Of a DNA stretch of 64,000 nt, positions 50,502 through 59,274 are shown in pieces. Origin of the DNA: JAGVPT01 sp963772165 (GTDB taxonomy: Bacteria > Bacteroidota > Ignavibacteria > UBA10030 > UBA8401); the NCBI GenBank assembly GCA_963772165.1, contig CAVYWA010000005.1, positions 558,001-622,000 on the forward strand, written 5' to 3'. A program made the translations under genes and the position numbers. Numbering within the stretch: position 1 is the first letter of the stretch; every line of letters starts with the position of its first letter. The notes under the pieces are model-generated. The model was not told the DNA's origin. It did no database searches and saw nothing but the letters and a program-made list of their open reading frames with translations.

Positions 50502-52004
50502 TTATTCTTCGAATCGGCTGTTCTTCCATCGTCCGGAGGTCATCGACCGATCTCTGACCGGGCGAGTTCCATCGCTGGATACAGAATTATGTATAGATGC
50601 AGCAATAAACGAAGCTGCTAATTCTTCTTCAGAATCCATAGTTAGTTTGTGTTTTTGAAAGTACTTTTCGACAAATTGTACATCGTATTTTCCCCCCACA
50701 AAAATTGGGTGCGATACTACGAAAGCACAAAAAGGAATAGTTGTCGCCACACCTGAGATGACATATTCTGATAAAGCCCGTGACATTCTTTGGATCGCTT
50801 CATCTCGACTTATTCCCCATGCTACCAGCTTAGCAAGCAAGGGGTCATAAAAGTGAACAACTTTTGTCCCCTTCATGACGCCGGAATCGTGCCTGATTCC
50901 ATATCCCTCACTCGGAGCATATTCTTCAATTGTTCCAGTAGAAGGGAGAAAATCATCAAAGGGATCTTCTGCACAGATTCTACACTCAATTGCGTGCCCT
51001 CGGGGAACAAGCATCTCTTGATCGAACGGCAATTTTTCGTCTTGAGCTATTTTAATTTGGGCTTTTACCAAATCAACCCCATATACCAGTTCTGTTACCG
51101 GGTGTTCAACTTGAATTCGTGTGTTCATCTCTAAAAAATAAAACGAGTTATTCGAGTCTACTAAAAATTCAACTGTGCCCGCGTTGGCATAACCGGATGC
51201 TCGGGCTGCGCTGACAGCAGCCTGGCCCATTGCAGCTCTCATCGATTCAGGCAAGTGAGAACTAGGACATTCTTCTACAACTTTCTGATGTCGCCGCTGG
51301 ATGGAGCACTCCCGTTCACCCAGAAAAATTACGTTTCCGTGCTGGTCTGCAAGGATTTGAATTTCAATATGCCGGGGGTTTGGCAGGTATTTTTCAACAA
51401 AAACATCAGGACTTCCAAAAGCTTTTTGGGATTCTGATTGCGCTTGTTGCAGGGCCTCTCCGAGATTCTCTTCCCGGTCAACTCTTCTCATCCCCTTTCC
51501 CCCTCCTCCATGAACCGCTTTAAGTAATACCGGATATCCTATTTCCTTCGCAACCTTAAGCGCTTCCTGATAACCTCTTAATGCAAAAGTAGTTCCAGGC
51601 ATTATTGGAACTTTTGCATTCTTTATTAAATCACGTGCTGAAGTTTTCCCTCCCATTAACATCATTGCGGACGCTGGCGGACCGACAAAGGTCATCCCAT
51701 GCGATACTGTTGCTTCAGCGAAATCAGGGTTCTCGGAAAGGAAACCGTAGCCAGGGTGGATTGCATCACAATGAGCCTTTTTGGCTATATCGATAATTTT
51801 ATCGATGTCGAGGTAAGTCTCTTTCGAAAAATTTCCATGTAGAGGGTAGGCTTCGTTGGCATGAAGGACGTAAGGAGCACATCGATCGGCGTCTGAAAAA
51901 ATCGCTACAGTTTGAATTCCCATATCGGCTGCGGAGCGGTGAATACGCAGGGCAATTTCCCCTCGGTTGGCAATCAGCAGTTTATGGATCCTCTTTGCCT
52001 TCAT
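50502..52004 (-). CDS. accC: Biotin carboxylase (acetyl/propionyl-CoA carboxylase alpha chain)
   Basis: A 500-residue ATP-grasp enzyme that carboxylates biotin on the carrier protein. LIANRGEIALR, HPGYGFLSEN, AVHGGGGKGMR (ATP loop), ERECSIQRRHQKVVEE and EMNTRIQVEHPVTE are all family signature blocks. The gene overlaps mutS2 by 4 bp. A carboxyltransferase subunit is not visible in the window, so the acyl-CoA substrate (acetyl, propionyl or another) is open. Confidence 0.95.
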   Translation of the reverse strand: MKAKRIHKLLIANRGEIALRIHRSAADMGIQTVAIFSDADRCAPYVLHANEAYPLHGNFSKETYLDIDKIIDIAKKAHCDAIHPGYGFLSENPDFAEATVSHGMTFVGPPASAMMLMGGKTSARDLIKNAKVPIMPGTTFALRGYQEALKVAKEIGYPVLLKAVHGGGGKGMRRVDREENLGEALQQAQSESQKAFGSPDVFVEKYLPNPRHIEIQILADQHGNVIFLGERECSIQRRHQKVVEECPSSHLPESMRAAMGQAAVSAARASGYANAGTVEFLVDSNNSFYFLEMNTRIQVEHPVTELVYGVDLVKAQIKIAQDEKLPFDQEMLVPRGHAIECRICAEDPFDDFLPSTGTIEEYAPSEGYGIRHDSGVMKGTKVVHFYDPLLAKLVAWGISRDEAIQRMSRALSEYVISGVATTIPFCAFVVSHPIFVGGKYDVQFVEKYFQKHKLTMDSEEELAASFIAASIHNSVSSDGTRPVRDRSMTSGRWKNSRFEE

Positions 52005-54376
52005 TCGCTTTTCAAGTCAACGATAGTGACTCCCATTCCGCCTTCATTCCATTCACCGAAACGATGTGATTTGATTCTTGAATCGGATTGCAAAAATGAT
52101 GTTATCTTTTTCCGCAATGCGCCAGAACCTTTTCCATGTATAATATCGACTTGATGCAATCCTGTAACCATGGCATTATCAATGAATTTATCGACTGCTT
52201 CTAATGCTTCGTCGCCATAGAGTCCTCTGACATCAATTTCACGTTTCGGATCTCCTTCTAAAAGAATAGGCGTAAATGGATGTGCCGGAGGTTTTGGCTT
52301 ATTGATGGGAACAATGTCATTTACATGTATCCTCATCTTTAGGCTGTCAAATGCAACCTGAAGGTGTCCGCTGGCATCGGGCGGTTGCAATACCTCGCCA
52401 ATCTGTGAGTTGGATTTTAGTTTGACAGTGGATCCCTTGGAGATCGGTGAACTGTTTTTAATGTCGGGAGCATTCGGTATTATCTCGTTTAATGCCATTT
52501 CCATGGCACGAATTTCGGTCCCCAAGACTCTGATTTCTTGTTTGGCCTCAACGATGGAAATTTTATCGGCCTGGCGCTGCTTGATTTCCTTTATGGATTT
52601 TTCGATGATAGAATTGGCTTTGTTGATAATTTCTTTTGCCTCTTCCACCGCTTTTAATTTTATCAATTTAATTTCTTCTCGTAATCCCTTTAATTTAGTC
52701 TCGTAGTTCTCTACTAATTCACTATATTTCAATTTCTCATCATTAAGTATCGAAAGTTGTTTCGAGAGCAATTGAGCACGACTTTCCAGGTCGACTATTA
52801 GCTTTTCCAGCCGCGATTTTTGTTCGCCTGCCATTTTTTCTGCGCCCGAGATGAGGACTGGTGATAATCCGAGCCGCTTGGCTATCTCGAGCGCATAGCT
52901 GCTTCCGGGAACGCCAAATCTGAAGTTAAATGTTGGCGTCAGTGTAGCCTGGTCGAACTCCATCGCACCATTTTCCATACCTTCTGTTTCATGGACAAAT
53001 GCCTTAAGTGAAACCTGATGAGTCGTCGCTATTGTAAATGCTCCTACTTTGGTCAATGCGGCAAGGATCACGGCCGCGAGCGCACCTCCTTCAACGGGGT
53101 CGGTACCTGCACCTATTTCATCTATGAGGATTAAGCTATGATCATCGGCCGCAGCCAGAATACTCCGAAGCATTGTAATGTGCGAACTGAATGTGCTAAG
53201 GTCGTTTTCGATGGATTGATCGTCTCCAATATCAACAAACAGTTTCTTAAAGACCGGGAATTCTGAATCGGGTGAGGCGGGAATATGGATTCCACATTGC
53301 AGCATGAGCACCAGTACCCCTATTGTTTTCATCGCCACACTTTTTCCGCCGGCATTGGGGCCGGTGATGAGCAACGTATTATAGCCATTTCCCAGTTCGA
53401 TTGACAACGGAATTATTTTTTCTCGCGGATGGCGAAGCAAGAGAATCGGATGCCGTGCATCTACAATTTTCAGAGAGCCAAATTCTTTTAAAAAAGGTTT
53501 ATTTCCTTTTATTTCAATGGAATATTTTGCTTTCGCATATATTAAATCTAGGTGTTTCAAAACTTCCAAACTCTGCATCAGTTCAGGAGAAACTTCCCGC
53601 ACTTGCATTGTCAGCATTCGAAGAATTTTTTCAATCTCGCGCTGTTCCTTAAAGTGAAGTTCGCGGATTTCGTTATTGAGTGAGAGAGTTTCTGCAGGTT
53701 CAATAAAAACAGTGACCCCGCTTGCCGATGAGCTGTGGATGAACCCGGGGACGCTATGTTTCTGCTCCGCCTTAACCGGAATCACCATTCTGCCGTCTCT
53801 TGTGGTAATGATATCTTCTTGTGTTAGCCCTTGCTCAGAAACGTTTTTGAGAATACGCCCCAGCTGTTTTCGTAACAGTTCATACATCGAAACTAAATCG
53901 CTTCGAATGGCTCTCAATTCTTTACTTGCAGTGTCTTTGATATTTCCATTCTCATCAATAGCTTGAGTGATATTGTACTCAAGTACTTTATTGATATTTA
54001 CGGCCGCACAAACCGCAAACAACTCCGCGTAGCCCTCTTTTCTCTTCTGAATAAACGCCTTGATGTTTCTCGCTGCTTGGAGTGTCTGAGCAATTGGTAA
54101 TAGGTCGGATGGCCCGAGAATACTGTTTTCGATTCCGGCCCTTTGAAGCGGGTCACGGATGTCATGAAGCCCATCGATTGGAAATGGGTCATCACTTTCT
54201 AAGAGCTTTTTCATCTCATCGACGCGATTCAGCTCTTGTGTCAGAAGGGCCAGGTTTGCGTTCGGAATTACGTGCTCCGCGGCGGTCTTGCCTAAATCGG
54301 AAGAGGCGTAGCTTTCCAGGCGGCCGAGTATTTTTTTGAACTCTAGTTTGTCGGCTGCGGATTGGAATTCAGTCAT
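52001..54376 (-). CDS. mutS2: MutS2 endonuclease
   Basis: A 791-residue protein. Walker A is GPNAGGKSVAMKTIG, Walker B region DEIGAGTDPVEGGALAA, and the C-terminal Smr nuclease domain carries DVRGLYGDEALEAVDKF and HGKGSGALRKKI. A long coiled coil (about 510-610) is between. It acts in recombination suppression or ribosome rescue, depending on species. It overlaps the accC and cvpA genes by 4 bp each. Confidence 0.96.
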   Translation of the reverse strand: MTEFQSAADKLEFKKILGRLESYASSDLGKTAAEHVIPNANLALLTQELNRVDEMKKLLESDDPFPIDGLHDIRDPLQRAGIENSILGPSDLLPIAQTLQAARNIKAFIQKRKEGYAELFAVCAAVNINKVLEYNITQAIDENGNIKDTASKELRAIRSDLVSMYELLRKQLGRILKNVSEQGLTQEDIITTRDGRMVIPVKAEQKHSVPGFIHSSSASGVTVFIEPAETLSLNNEIRELHFKEQREIEKILRMLTMQVREVSPELMQSLEVLKHLDLIYAKAKYSIEIKGNKPFLKEFGSLKIVDARHPILLLRHPREKIIPLSIELGNGYNTLLITGPNAGGKSVAMKTIGVLVLMLQCGIHIPASPDSEFPVFKKLFVDIGDDQSIENDLSTFSSHITMLRSILAAADDHSLILIDEIGAGTDPVEGGALAAVILAALTKVGAFTIATTHQVSLKAFVHETEGMENGAMEFDQATLTPTFNFRFGVPGSSYALEIAKRLGLSPVLISGAEKMAGEQKSRLEKLIVDLESRAQLLSKQLSILNDEKLKYSELVENYETKLKGLREEIKLIKLKAVEEAKEIINKANSIIEKSIKEIKQRQADKISIVEAKQEIRVLGTEIRAMEMALNEIIPNAPDIKNSSPISKGSTVKLKSNSQIGEVLQPPDASGHLQVAFDSLKMRIHVNDIVPINKPKPPAHPFTPILLEGDPKREIDVRGLYGDEALEAVDKFIDNAMVTGLHQVDIIHGKGSGALRKKITSFLQSDSRIKSHRFGEWNEGGMGVTIVDLKSE

Positions 54377-54921
54377 TGCTGCAGAGGTGTTTCTTTATGG
54401 TTGGATGACTTTTTTATTGAGTTCATTATTTCTTGGTAGAAATCCTCTGATTCCGGGAAGAATGTATTAACGCTGTCGAAGATGCGGGGGGCAAAATTTT
54501 TGATCGGCCGGTAGAGAAGGGAGTCCGAACGAGTCTCACCGGAAGGGAAGTGAAAATACATGCTTAGAAAAATGGCTATCAGGCTTAGGAAAATTCCCCC
54601 TTCCACTAAGCCCATGATAAGCCCCCCTACCCTGTTCCATATCCCTTCGGCAAGTTTTTTGATGGCAATCTTGTATACAATCGCTTGAGAAATCATGATT
54701 CCCCCCACAATGATGAGAAAAGCGAAGGTTGTACTTTCTCCGGCGGAAATTCCCATCGGCATAAGAACCATCTCACCAAATGAAGAAGCATATTTTGTCG
54801 CAAGAATGAGTGAGACGGCTAAACAAACCAACGCAATCAGCTTTTTGAGAAAGCCGCTCCGCCATCCGGCAAACATGAATAGTCCGAGGATGACAATGAG
54901 GATTGTATCAAAGGTAGTCAT
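54373..54921 (-). CDS. CvpA family membrane protein
   Basis: A 182-residue protein with four membrane segments (about 1-22, 27-47, 63-85 and 99-122) and a hydrophilic tail. Composition and topology (FDTILIVILGLFMFAGWRSGF then RVGGLIMGLVEGG) match CvpA/colicin V production proteins. Overlaps both neighbours by 4 bp. CvpA is often next to mutS2. Confidence 0.9.
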   Translation of the reverse strand: MTTFDTILIVILGLFMFAGWRSGFLKKLIALVCLAVSLILATKYASSFGEMVLMPMGISAGESTTFAFLIIVGGIMISQAIVYKIAIKKLAEGIWNRVGGLIMGLVEGGIFLSLIAIFLSMYFHFPSGETRSDSLLYRPIKNFAPRIFDSVNTFFPESEDFYQEIMNSIKKSSNHKETPLQQ

Positions 54922-55373
54922 GAAACGCCTTCAAGTTCGTGTTTTACGATTTCTGAAATTACTTTAGAATCAATTTTGCCTTTCAGTTCCTTCATAGCCA
55001 ACGGCATCACTTTGCCCAAGTCTTTCATTGAGGCGGCTCCGGATTCTCGAATCAGGTTTTTAATTATTTTCTCGGCATCTTCACGCGATAACTGTTTTGG
55101 CAAATATTCGGAAATAATCTCAAGCTCCTTCGTTTCCTGTTCGACCAACTCCATTCTCCCCGCTTTTGTAAAAATCTCGATTGCCTCTTTTCTCTTCTTT
55201 GAGGCGGACATGAGAATTGACATTTCATCATCCTCGTTCATTGGTCGGTCCAGACCTTTTTTCTCGAATTCGATGATTTGCGCTCGAAGCATGCGAAGAG
55301 TTTCAAGCCGCAGTTTGTTTCCCGATTTCATTGCAGCTTTTAAATCTTCATTGATATGTTGTGTCAGATTCAT
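54918..55373 (-). CDS. YqeY/GatB-like protein
   Basis: A 151-residue helical protein of the YqeY family (related to the tRNA-binding tail of GatB). SILMSASKKRKEAIEIFTKAGR and EIISEYLPKQLSREDAEKII, and GKVMPLAMKELKGKIDSKVI match it. Function is unclear; tRNA binding is suggested by the fold. It begins 27 bp after the SDR stop. Confidence 0.93.
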   Translation of the reverse strand: MNLTQHINEDLKAAMKSGNKLRLETLRMLRAQIIEFEKKGLDRPMNEDDEMSILMSASKKRKEAIEIFTKAGRMELVEQETKELEIISEYLPKQLSREDAEKIIKNLIRESGAASMKDLGKVMPLAMKELKGKIDSKVISEIVKHELEGVS

Positions 55374-55400
55374 GTTCAGGTTTTTTATAGTGAAAGCGGA

Positions 55401-56111
55401 TTAGATGCCGCCATAGACTTTTATTGTTTCTCCATTTATCGATGACGCCTCATCGGAGGCAAGAAATCCAATAACGCCGGCTGCTTGTTCAAGCGTAACC
55501 CAGCCTCTTGTCTCTTCCTTCGACGCTGAGTGCTTATTAGATTCCGTCAGTAGAACGCTTGGGGCAATCGCGTTTACCGTAATATTTGAATCAGAGAGTC
55601 GCTTGGCCTCTTCGCCGGCGATGAGCGTTAAGGCGGCAATTGCGGATTTGGAAATACCGTACGCGCCCCGCCCCGCTGATGGGGACAGTCCGGCCATCGC
55701 TGAGACATTAACAATCCTGCCGTACTTTCTTTTTTCCATAACCCGTAAAGCGCTTTGCGAGCATAAAAAGCAAGTTTTCAAATTCAAGGCGAACATGAAA
55801 TCCCATTCTTCTTCAGTCAACTCGGTAATATTCTTTTTTGGCATGTAACCGCCGACAAGATTACAAAGGATATCGATGCCCCCTTTTTTATCAAGAAGAG
55901 AGTTGAAGATTTGATCAACGTCTCCTTGTTTCGATACGTCACCTTTAAGCGCTAGAACATCGGGGAACCGCTTTAAGAATTCCGCTGCATCTCGGTCGGA
56001 ATGGTAGGTAACAACGACCTCTGCCCCTTCGTTTTTAAAATATGTTGTTACCGCCTTTCCTAGTTCACCCGTTCCCCCTGTGATGAGGGCTATTCTTCCT
56101 CTCAATTTCAT
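55401..56111 (-). CDS. Short-chain dehydrogenase/reductase
   Basis: A 236-residue SDR with GGTGELGKAVTTYF, the D-rich GDVSKQGD and the catalytic triad region YGISKSAIAA. The ending SSINGETIKVYGGI resembles FabG-like and dehydrogenase paralogues. Substrate is unknown. It is the first gene of the operon; the promoter at 56117-56145 lies so near that the message may be leaderless. Confidence 0.92.
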   Translation of the reverse strand: MKLRGRIALITGGTGELGKAVTTYFKNEGAEVVVTYHSDRDAAEFLKRFPDVLALKGDVSKQGDVDQIFNSLLDKKGGIDILCNLVGGYMPKKNITELTEEEWDFMFALNLKTCFLCSQSALRVMEKRKYGRIVNVSAMAGLSPSAGRGAYGISKSAIAALTLIAGEEAKRLSDSNITVNAIAPSVLLTESNKHSASKEETRGWVTLEQAAGVIGFLASDEASSINGETIKVYGGI

Positions 56112-56116
56112 GTATT

Positions 56117-56145
56117 AATATATTGTACGTTAGAACGAAAATCAA
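56117..56145 (-). promoter_or_regulatory. Minus-strand promoter of the SDR-yqeY-cvpA-mutS2-accC-BCCP-purL operon
   Basis: On the minus strand, TTGATT (56145-56140) and TATATT (56122-56117) have a 17-bp spacer. Only 5 bp separate the -10 from the ATG at 56111, so transcription should start at or near the A of the start codon. Confidence 0.65.
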
Positions 56146-56442
56146 TGACAACGGCGGAACACCGTAGTTGATGATGGAGGGCTGTTGAAATTTTTGAACG
56201 TAAACCGAGTCGGTACCGGACATTTGAGTAGCGTTACAGTTTGAAAGTTGCTATAAGCGCAGCGAAGTGGCGCTTTACGCCACCACGTATAACGTGGCAA
56301 TCCCCTAAATAAATGGGGATTGTCCCACTGCACGGCATCCCTTATGGAGCCCCAAAGAATTATTTGGATTCTCGCCGAGTCGAGTCTTCGACCCGCTCTC
56401 GCGGAAATGACTAACTGAGCCAGCACCGGCATTTGCTCAAAA
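56146..56442. other. Divergent intergenic region with tandem small hairpins
   Basis: No gene is supported. Three small inverted repeats lie close together: GTGGCG/CGCCAC near 56267-56283, CCACGT/ACGTGG near 56283-56297, and AATCCCC/GGGGATT near 56301-56323. Their arrangement looks like an RNA- or repeat-type element; function is not known. Confidence 0.5.
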
Positions 56443-56471
56443 TTGATTCTTACGAGTTAAGCGCGTATATT
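56443..56471 (+). promoter_or_regulatory. Promoter of bshC
   Basis: TTGATT at 56443-56448 and TATATT at 56466-56471 with a 17-bp spacer. The predicted start (about 56478) is upstream of the ATG at 56505 and downstream of the open-frame TTG at 56433, so it decides the start. Confidence 0.65.
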
Positions 56472-56504
56472 GGACATGATTTCATTCACTATTTGAGAGG
56501 AACA

Positions 56505-58145
56505 ATGGATTGGGTTGATTACAAACAGATCCAAAATTTTGAAGTTGGCATTACGCCGTTGTTTGTGGATTATTTAAATGATTTCGATAAGTTGAAAGAC
56601 TACTACGCGGCTGATTTTCGCGACCGCGGGAGCTGGAAGAAACTCATCGGCAACGTGCTTTCGAAACAGAGAGATCGCTCAACCCTTATTCGCGTTCTGA
56701 CGGAACAAAATAAGCAGCACCACTGCGGCATTCGGACTTTGGCAAATATCGATCTGTTGGGCAATGAGAACACGGTTGCCGTTGTCACCGGCCAGCAAGT
56801 CGGAATCTGTTCGGGCCCGCTCTACACGATCTATAAAACAGTCACCGCGATCAAACTTGCCGAACAATTGTCTGCACAATTCCCCGATTATAATTTTGTT
56901 CCCGTGTTCTGGGTGGAGAATGAAGACCATGATTTTGAAGAGATTAATAAAATTAATGTCCTCAATCCAGCCGGTGACATCCAGACGATTGAATATCTCT
57001 TTGGCGGGAAACCTTTCGAAAAAAATCCCGGGCCTGTTGGCAGTATCGTGATTGACAATTTCATTGACAATTTCTTTGATCGTTTACAGACGCAGCTTCA
57101 AGATTCGGAATTCAAATTACCGTTGTTGGCAGCGTTGCGGGGTTATTATCGGCAAGGAGCTTCTTTAGGAGCCGCTTTTGTAGGAGTTATGAATCATCTG
57201 TTTGAGGATGCAGGTCTGGTGTTCCTCGACCCTGGCAACGTGGAATTGAAGAAAATTCTGAAACCGGTGTTCCAAAGAGAAATCGCGGGGATGTCAAAAA
57301 CATCGCAGATGGTGATTGACACGAGCGCCGGGCTTGAGGAGCATTATCATGCGCAGATCAAAGCAAAGTCGATAAATCTTTTCATGCTGCATAAAGGGGG
57401 GCGATATCTCATTGAGCCAAGAGAAAACGATTACAGCTTGAAAGGAACGAGGCAATTTTTTTCAAAAGAAGAATTGAACGGTATCGTTGAGAATTCCCCT
57501 GAACTGATTTCGCCAAACGTCGTTCTGCGACCGATTTGTCAGGACGCAATTCTGCCGACGATTGCTTATGTTGGCGGGCCGTCGGAGATCGCATATTTTG
57601 GCCAGTTGAAATCGGTTTATGAGTTCTTCGATGTCCAGATGCCCGTTGTCTATCCTCGAGCCAGCGTGACGGTCGTAGAAGAAAAGGTGAAAAATATTCT
57701 AGAGAAATTTCAGGTGGATTTTACAGAAATATGGTCGGATATCGATCCCCTGCTGATTCGGATTGCGGAGCAGGTTTCTGAGGTCAAAGTCGATGCGTTG
57801 TTTGACCTGCTCCATCGCCGCATTCATGAAGCTGTCGCAGAGTCACGGTTCGGCATTCAGCAAATCGACTCCACCCTCTCCGGTGCGATAGATTCAACGT
57901 TATCAAGAATTGAATCGCAACTGAACGTTTTAAAAGAGAAGACGCAGTCGGCACAGCAGCGAAGGCAGGACGTGACGATAAAGCAGATTCAGAAAGTGGC
58001 AGCGAATATTTTCCCGAAATCGAATTTTCAGGAAAGAGAATTTAACGTAGTATACTACATGAACAAGTATGGACCGGATTTCGTAAAATGGCTCAGCGGA
58101 GAAATCATCATCGACCGGTTCCAGCATCAGCTCATCGAGCTATAA
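56505..58145 (+). CDS. bshC: Bacillithiol biosynthesis cysteine-adding enzyme
   Basis: A 546-residue protein. VVTGQQVGICSGPLYTIYKTVTAIKLA and VFWVENEDHDFEEINK match the BshC nucleotide-binding-like core; a coiled coil is near the end (about 430-475). It adds cysteine to glucosaminyl-malate, the last step of bacillithiol formation. The ATG at 56505 is behind GAGAGG, and the promoter excludes the longer frame. bshA and bshB are not in the window. Confidence 0.93.
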   Translation: MDWVDYKQIQNFEVGITPLFVDYLNDFDKLKDYYAADFRDRGSWKKLIGNVLSKQRDRSTLIRVLTEQNKQHHCGIRTLANIDLLGNENTVAVVTGQQVGICSGPLYTIYKTVTAIKLAEQLSAQFPDYNFVPVFWVENEDHDFEEINKINVLNPAGDIQTIEYLFGGKPFEKNPGPVGSIVIDNFIDNFFDRLQTQLQDSEFKLPLLAALRGYYRQGASLGAAFVGVMNHLFEDAGLVFLDPGNVELKKILKPVFQREIAGMSKTSQMVIDTSAGLEEHYHAQIKAKSINLFMLHKGGRYLIEPRENDYSLKGTRQFFSKEELNGIVENSPELISPNVVLRPICQDAILPTIAYVGGPSEIAYFGQLKSVYEFFDVQMPVVYPRASVTVVEEKVKNILEKFQVDFTEIWSDIDPLLIRIAEQVSEVKVDALFDLLHRRIHEAVAESRFGIQQIDSTLSGAIDSTLSRIESQLNVLKEKTQSAQQRRQDVTIKQIQKVAANIFPKSNFQEREFNVVYYMNKYGPDFVKWLSGEIIIDRFQHQLIEL

Positions 58146-58159
58146 CAGCGCAACAATTT

Positions 58160-59263
58160 TCAAATTACTTTTTCCGTTTCCTTGTCGAAGAAATGAGCTT
58201 TTGCCATGTTGAAGGCGAGGTCCATTTCCTTGCCCGCCTTCGGTTCTTCCGTCGCAATGATGCGTGAAACGTATTGATTCCCGTTGCCCGTGGTAAAGTA
58301 AACAAAAATCTCATTTCCCATCGGCTCCACAACTTCGATTTTCGCCTTGAAGCGCGAGGACGCAGTGCCGCTCAGTTTCTTTGCATCAGAGATATGTTCA
58401 GGCCTGATCCCCAGCCAAATTCCTTTTCCGATATACGGCTTTAATTTTGCTTCGTACGCTTTAGGGATTTTCAGCACAACCCCCGTTTTCTCCTCGGTAA
58501 AAGCAAGTCCCCTATTTTTCGAAATTGTTCCCTCCATAAAATTCATCGCAGGGCTGCCAATAAATCCTGCCACAAATTTATTCGACGGGTTATGGTAAAG
58601 GTTCAGCGGAGTGTTCGTCTGCTGGATACTTCCGTCTTTCATCACAACGATCTTGTCTCCCATCGTCATCGCCTCAGTCTGATCGTGTGTCACGTAGACC
58701 ATGGTCGACTTCAAGCTGTGGTGAAGCTTTGATATCTCGGTGCGCATCTGGACGCGCAGTTTTGCGTCAAGGTTGCTGAGAGGTTCATCGAAAAGAAAAA
58801 CTTTAGGCTTTCGGACAATCGCTCTGCCCAATGCCACACGCTGGCGTTGTCCGCCCGACAAGGCTTTCGGCTTTCGGTCGAGATATTCTTCAATACCGAG
58901 AATTTGCGCCGCTTCCCGCACGCGGCTCTCTATTTCTGCTTTTGGATATTTTCGGAGTTTCAGGCCGAACGCCATGTTTTCATACACCGTCATGTGCGGA
59001 TACAGGGCATAATTTTGAAAAACCATGGCGATGTCGCGGTCTTTGGGGGGAACCTCGTTCACAATTGTTCCTCCGATGGAGATCGTCCCGCTGCTGATGT
59101 CTTCGAGGCCGGCGATCATTCGGAGTGTCGTAGATTTTCCGCAGCCGGACGGGCCGACGAGCACAACGAATTCCTTGTCGGCGATGTCAATGTTCACGTC
59201 TTTTACGGCGACGACGCCGCCTTCATATTCTTTCCGTATGTTTTCCAGCTTAACACTTGCCAC
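58160..59263 (-). CDS. MalK/UgpC-type sugar ABC transporter ATP-binding protein
   Basis: A 367-residue ATPase: Walker A GPSGCGKSTT, signature LSGGQRQRVALGRAIV, Walker B VFLFDEPLSNLDAKLR and switch VTHDQTEAMTMGD. The C-terminal regulatory domain (about 240-367; GIRPEHI) is of the TOBE type. No permease or binding-protein genes are near, so it probably serves several sugar transporters as MsmK does. It lies 11 bp after aroA in a housekeeping operon, an odd site for such a gene. Confidence 0.93.
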   Translation of the reverse strand: MASVKLENIRKEYEGGVVAVKDVNIDIADKEFVVLVGPSGCGKSTTLRMIAGLEDISSGTISIGGTIVNEVPPKDRDIAMVFQNYALYPHMTVYENMAFGLKLRKYPKAEIESRVREAAQILGIEEYLDRKPKALSGGQRQRVALGRAIVRKPKVFLFDEPLSNLDAKLRVQMRTEISKLHHSLKSTMVYVTHDQTEAMTMGDKIVVMKDGSIQQTNTPLNLYHNPSNKFVAGFIGSPAMNFMEGTISKNRGLAFTEEKTGVVLKIPKAYEAKLKPYIGKGIWLGIRPEHISDAKKLSGTASSRFKAKIEVVEPMGNEIFVYFTTGNGNQYVSRIIATEEPKAGKEMDLAFNMAKAHFFDKETEKVI

Positions 59264-59274
59264 AATAACCTCGA

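Noticed and set aside
56142..56432. Minus-strand 96-codon frame upstream of the SDR operon
   Set aside because: Covers the hairpin cluster and two promoters; composition not protein-like.
58050..58061. GTAGTATACTAC palindrome as a third operator of the response regulator
   Set aside because: It is inside the bshC coding sequence, and its arms differ from AACTACATA.
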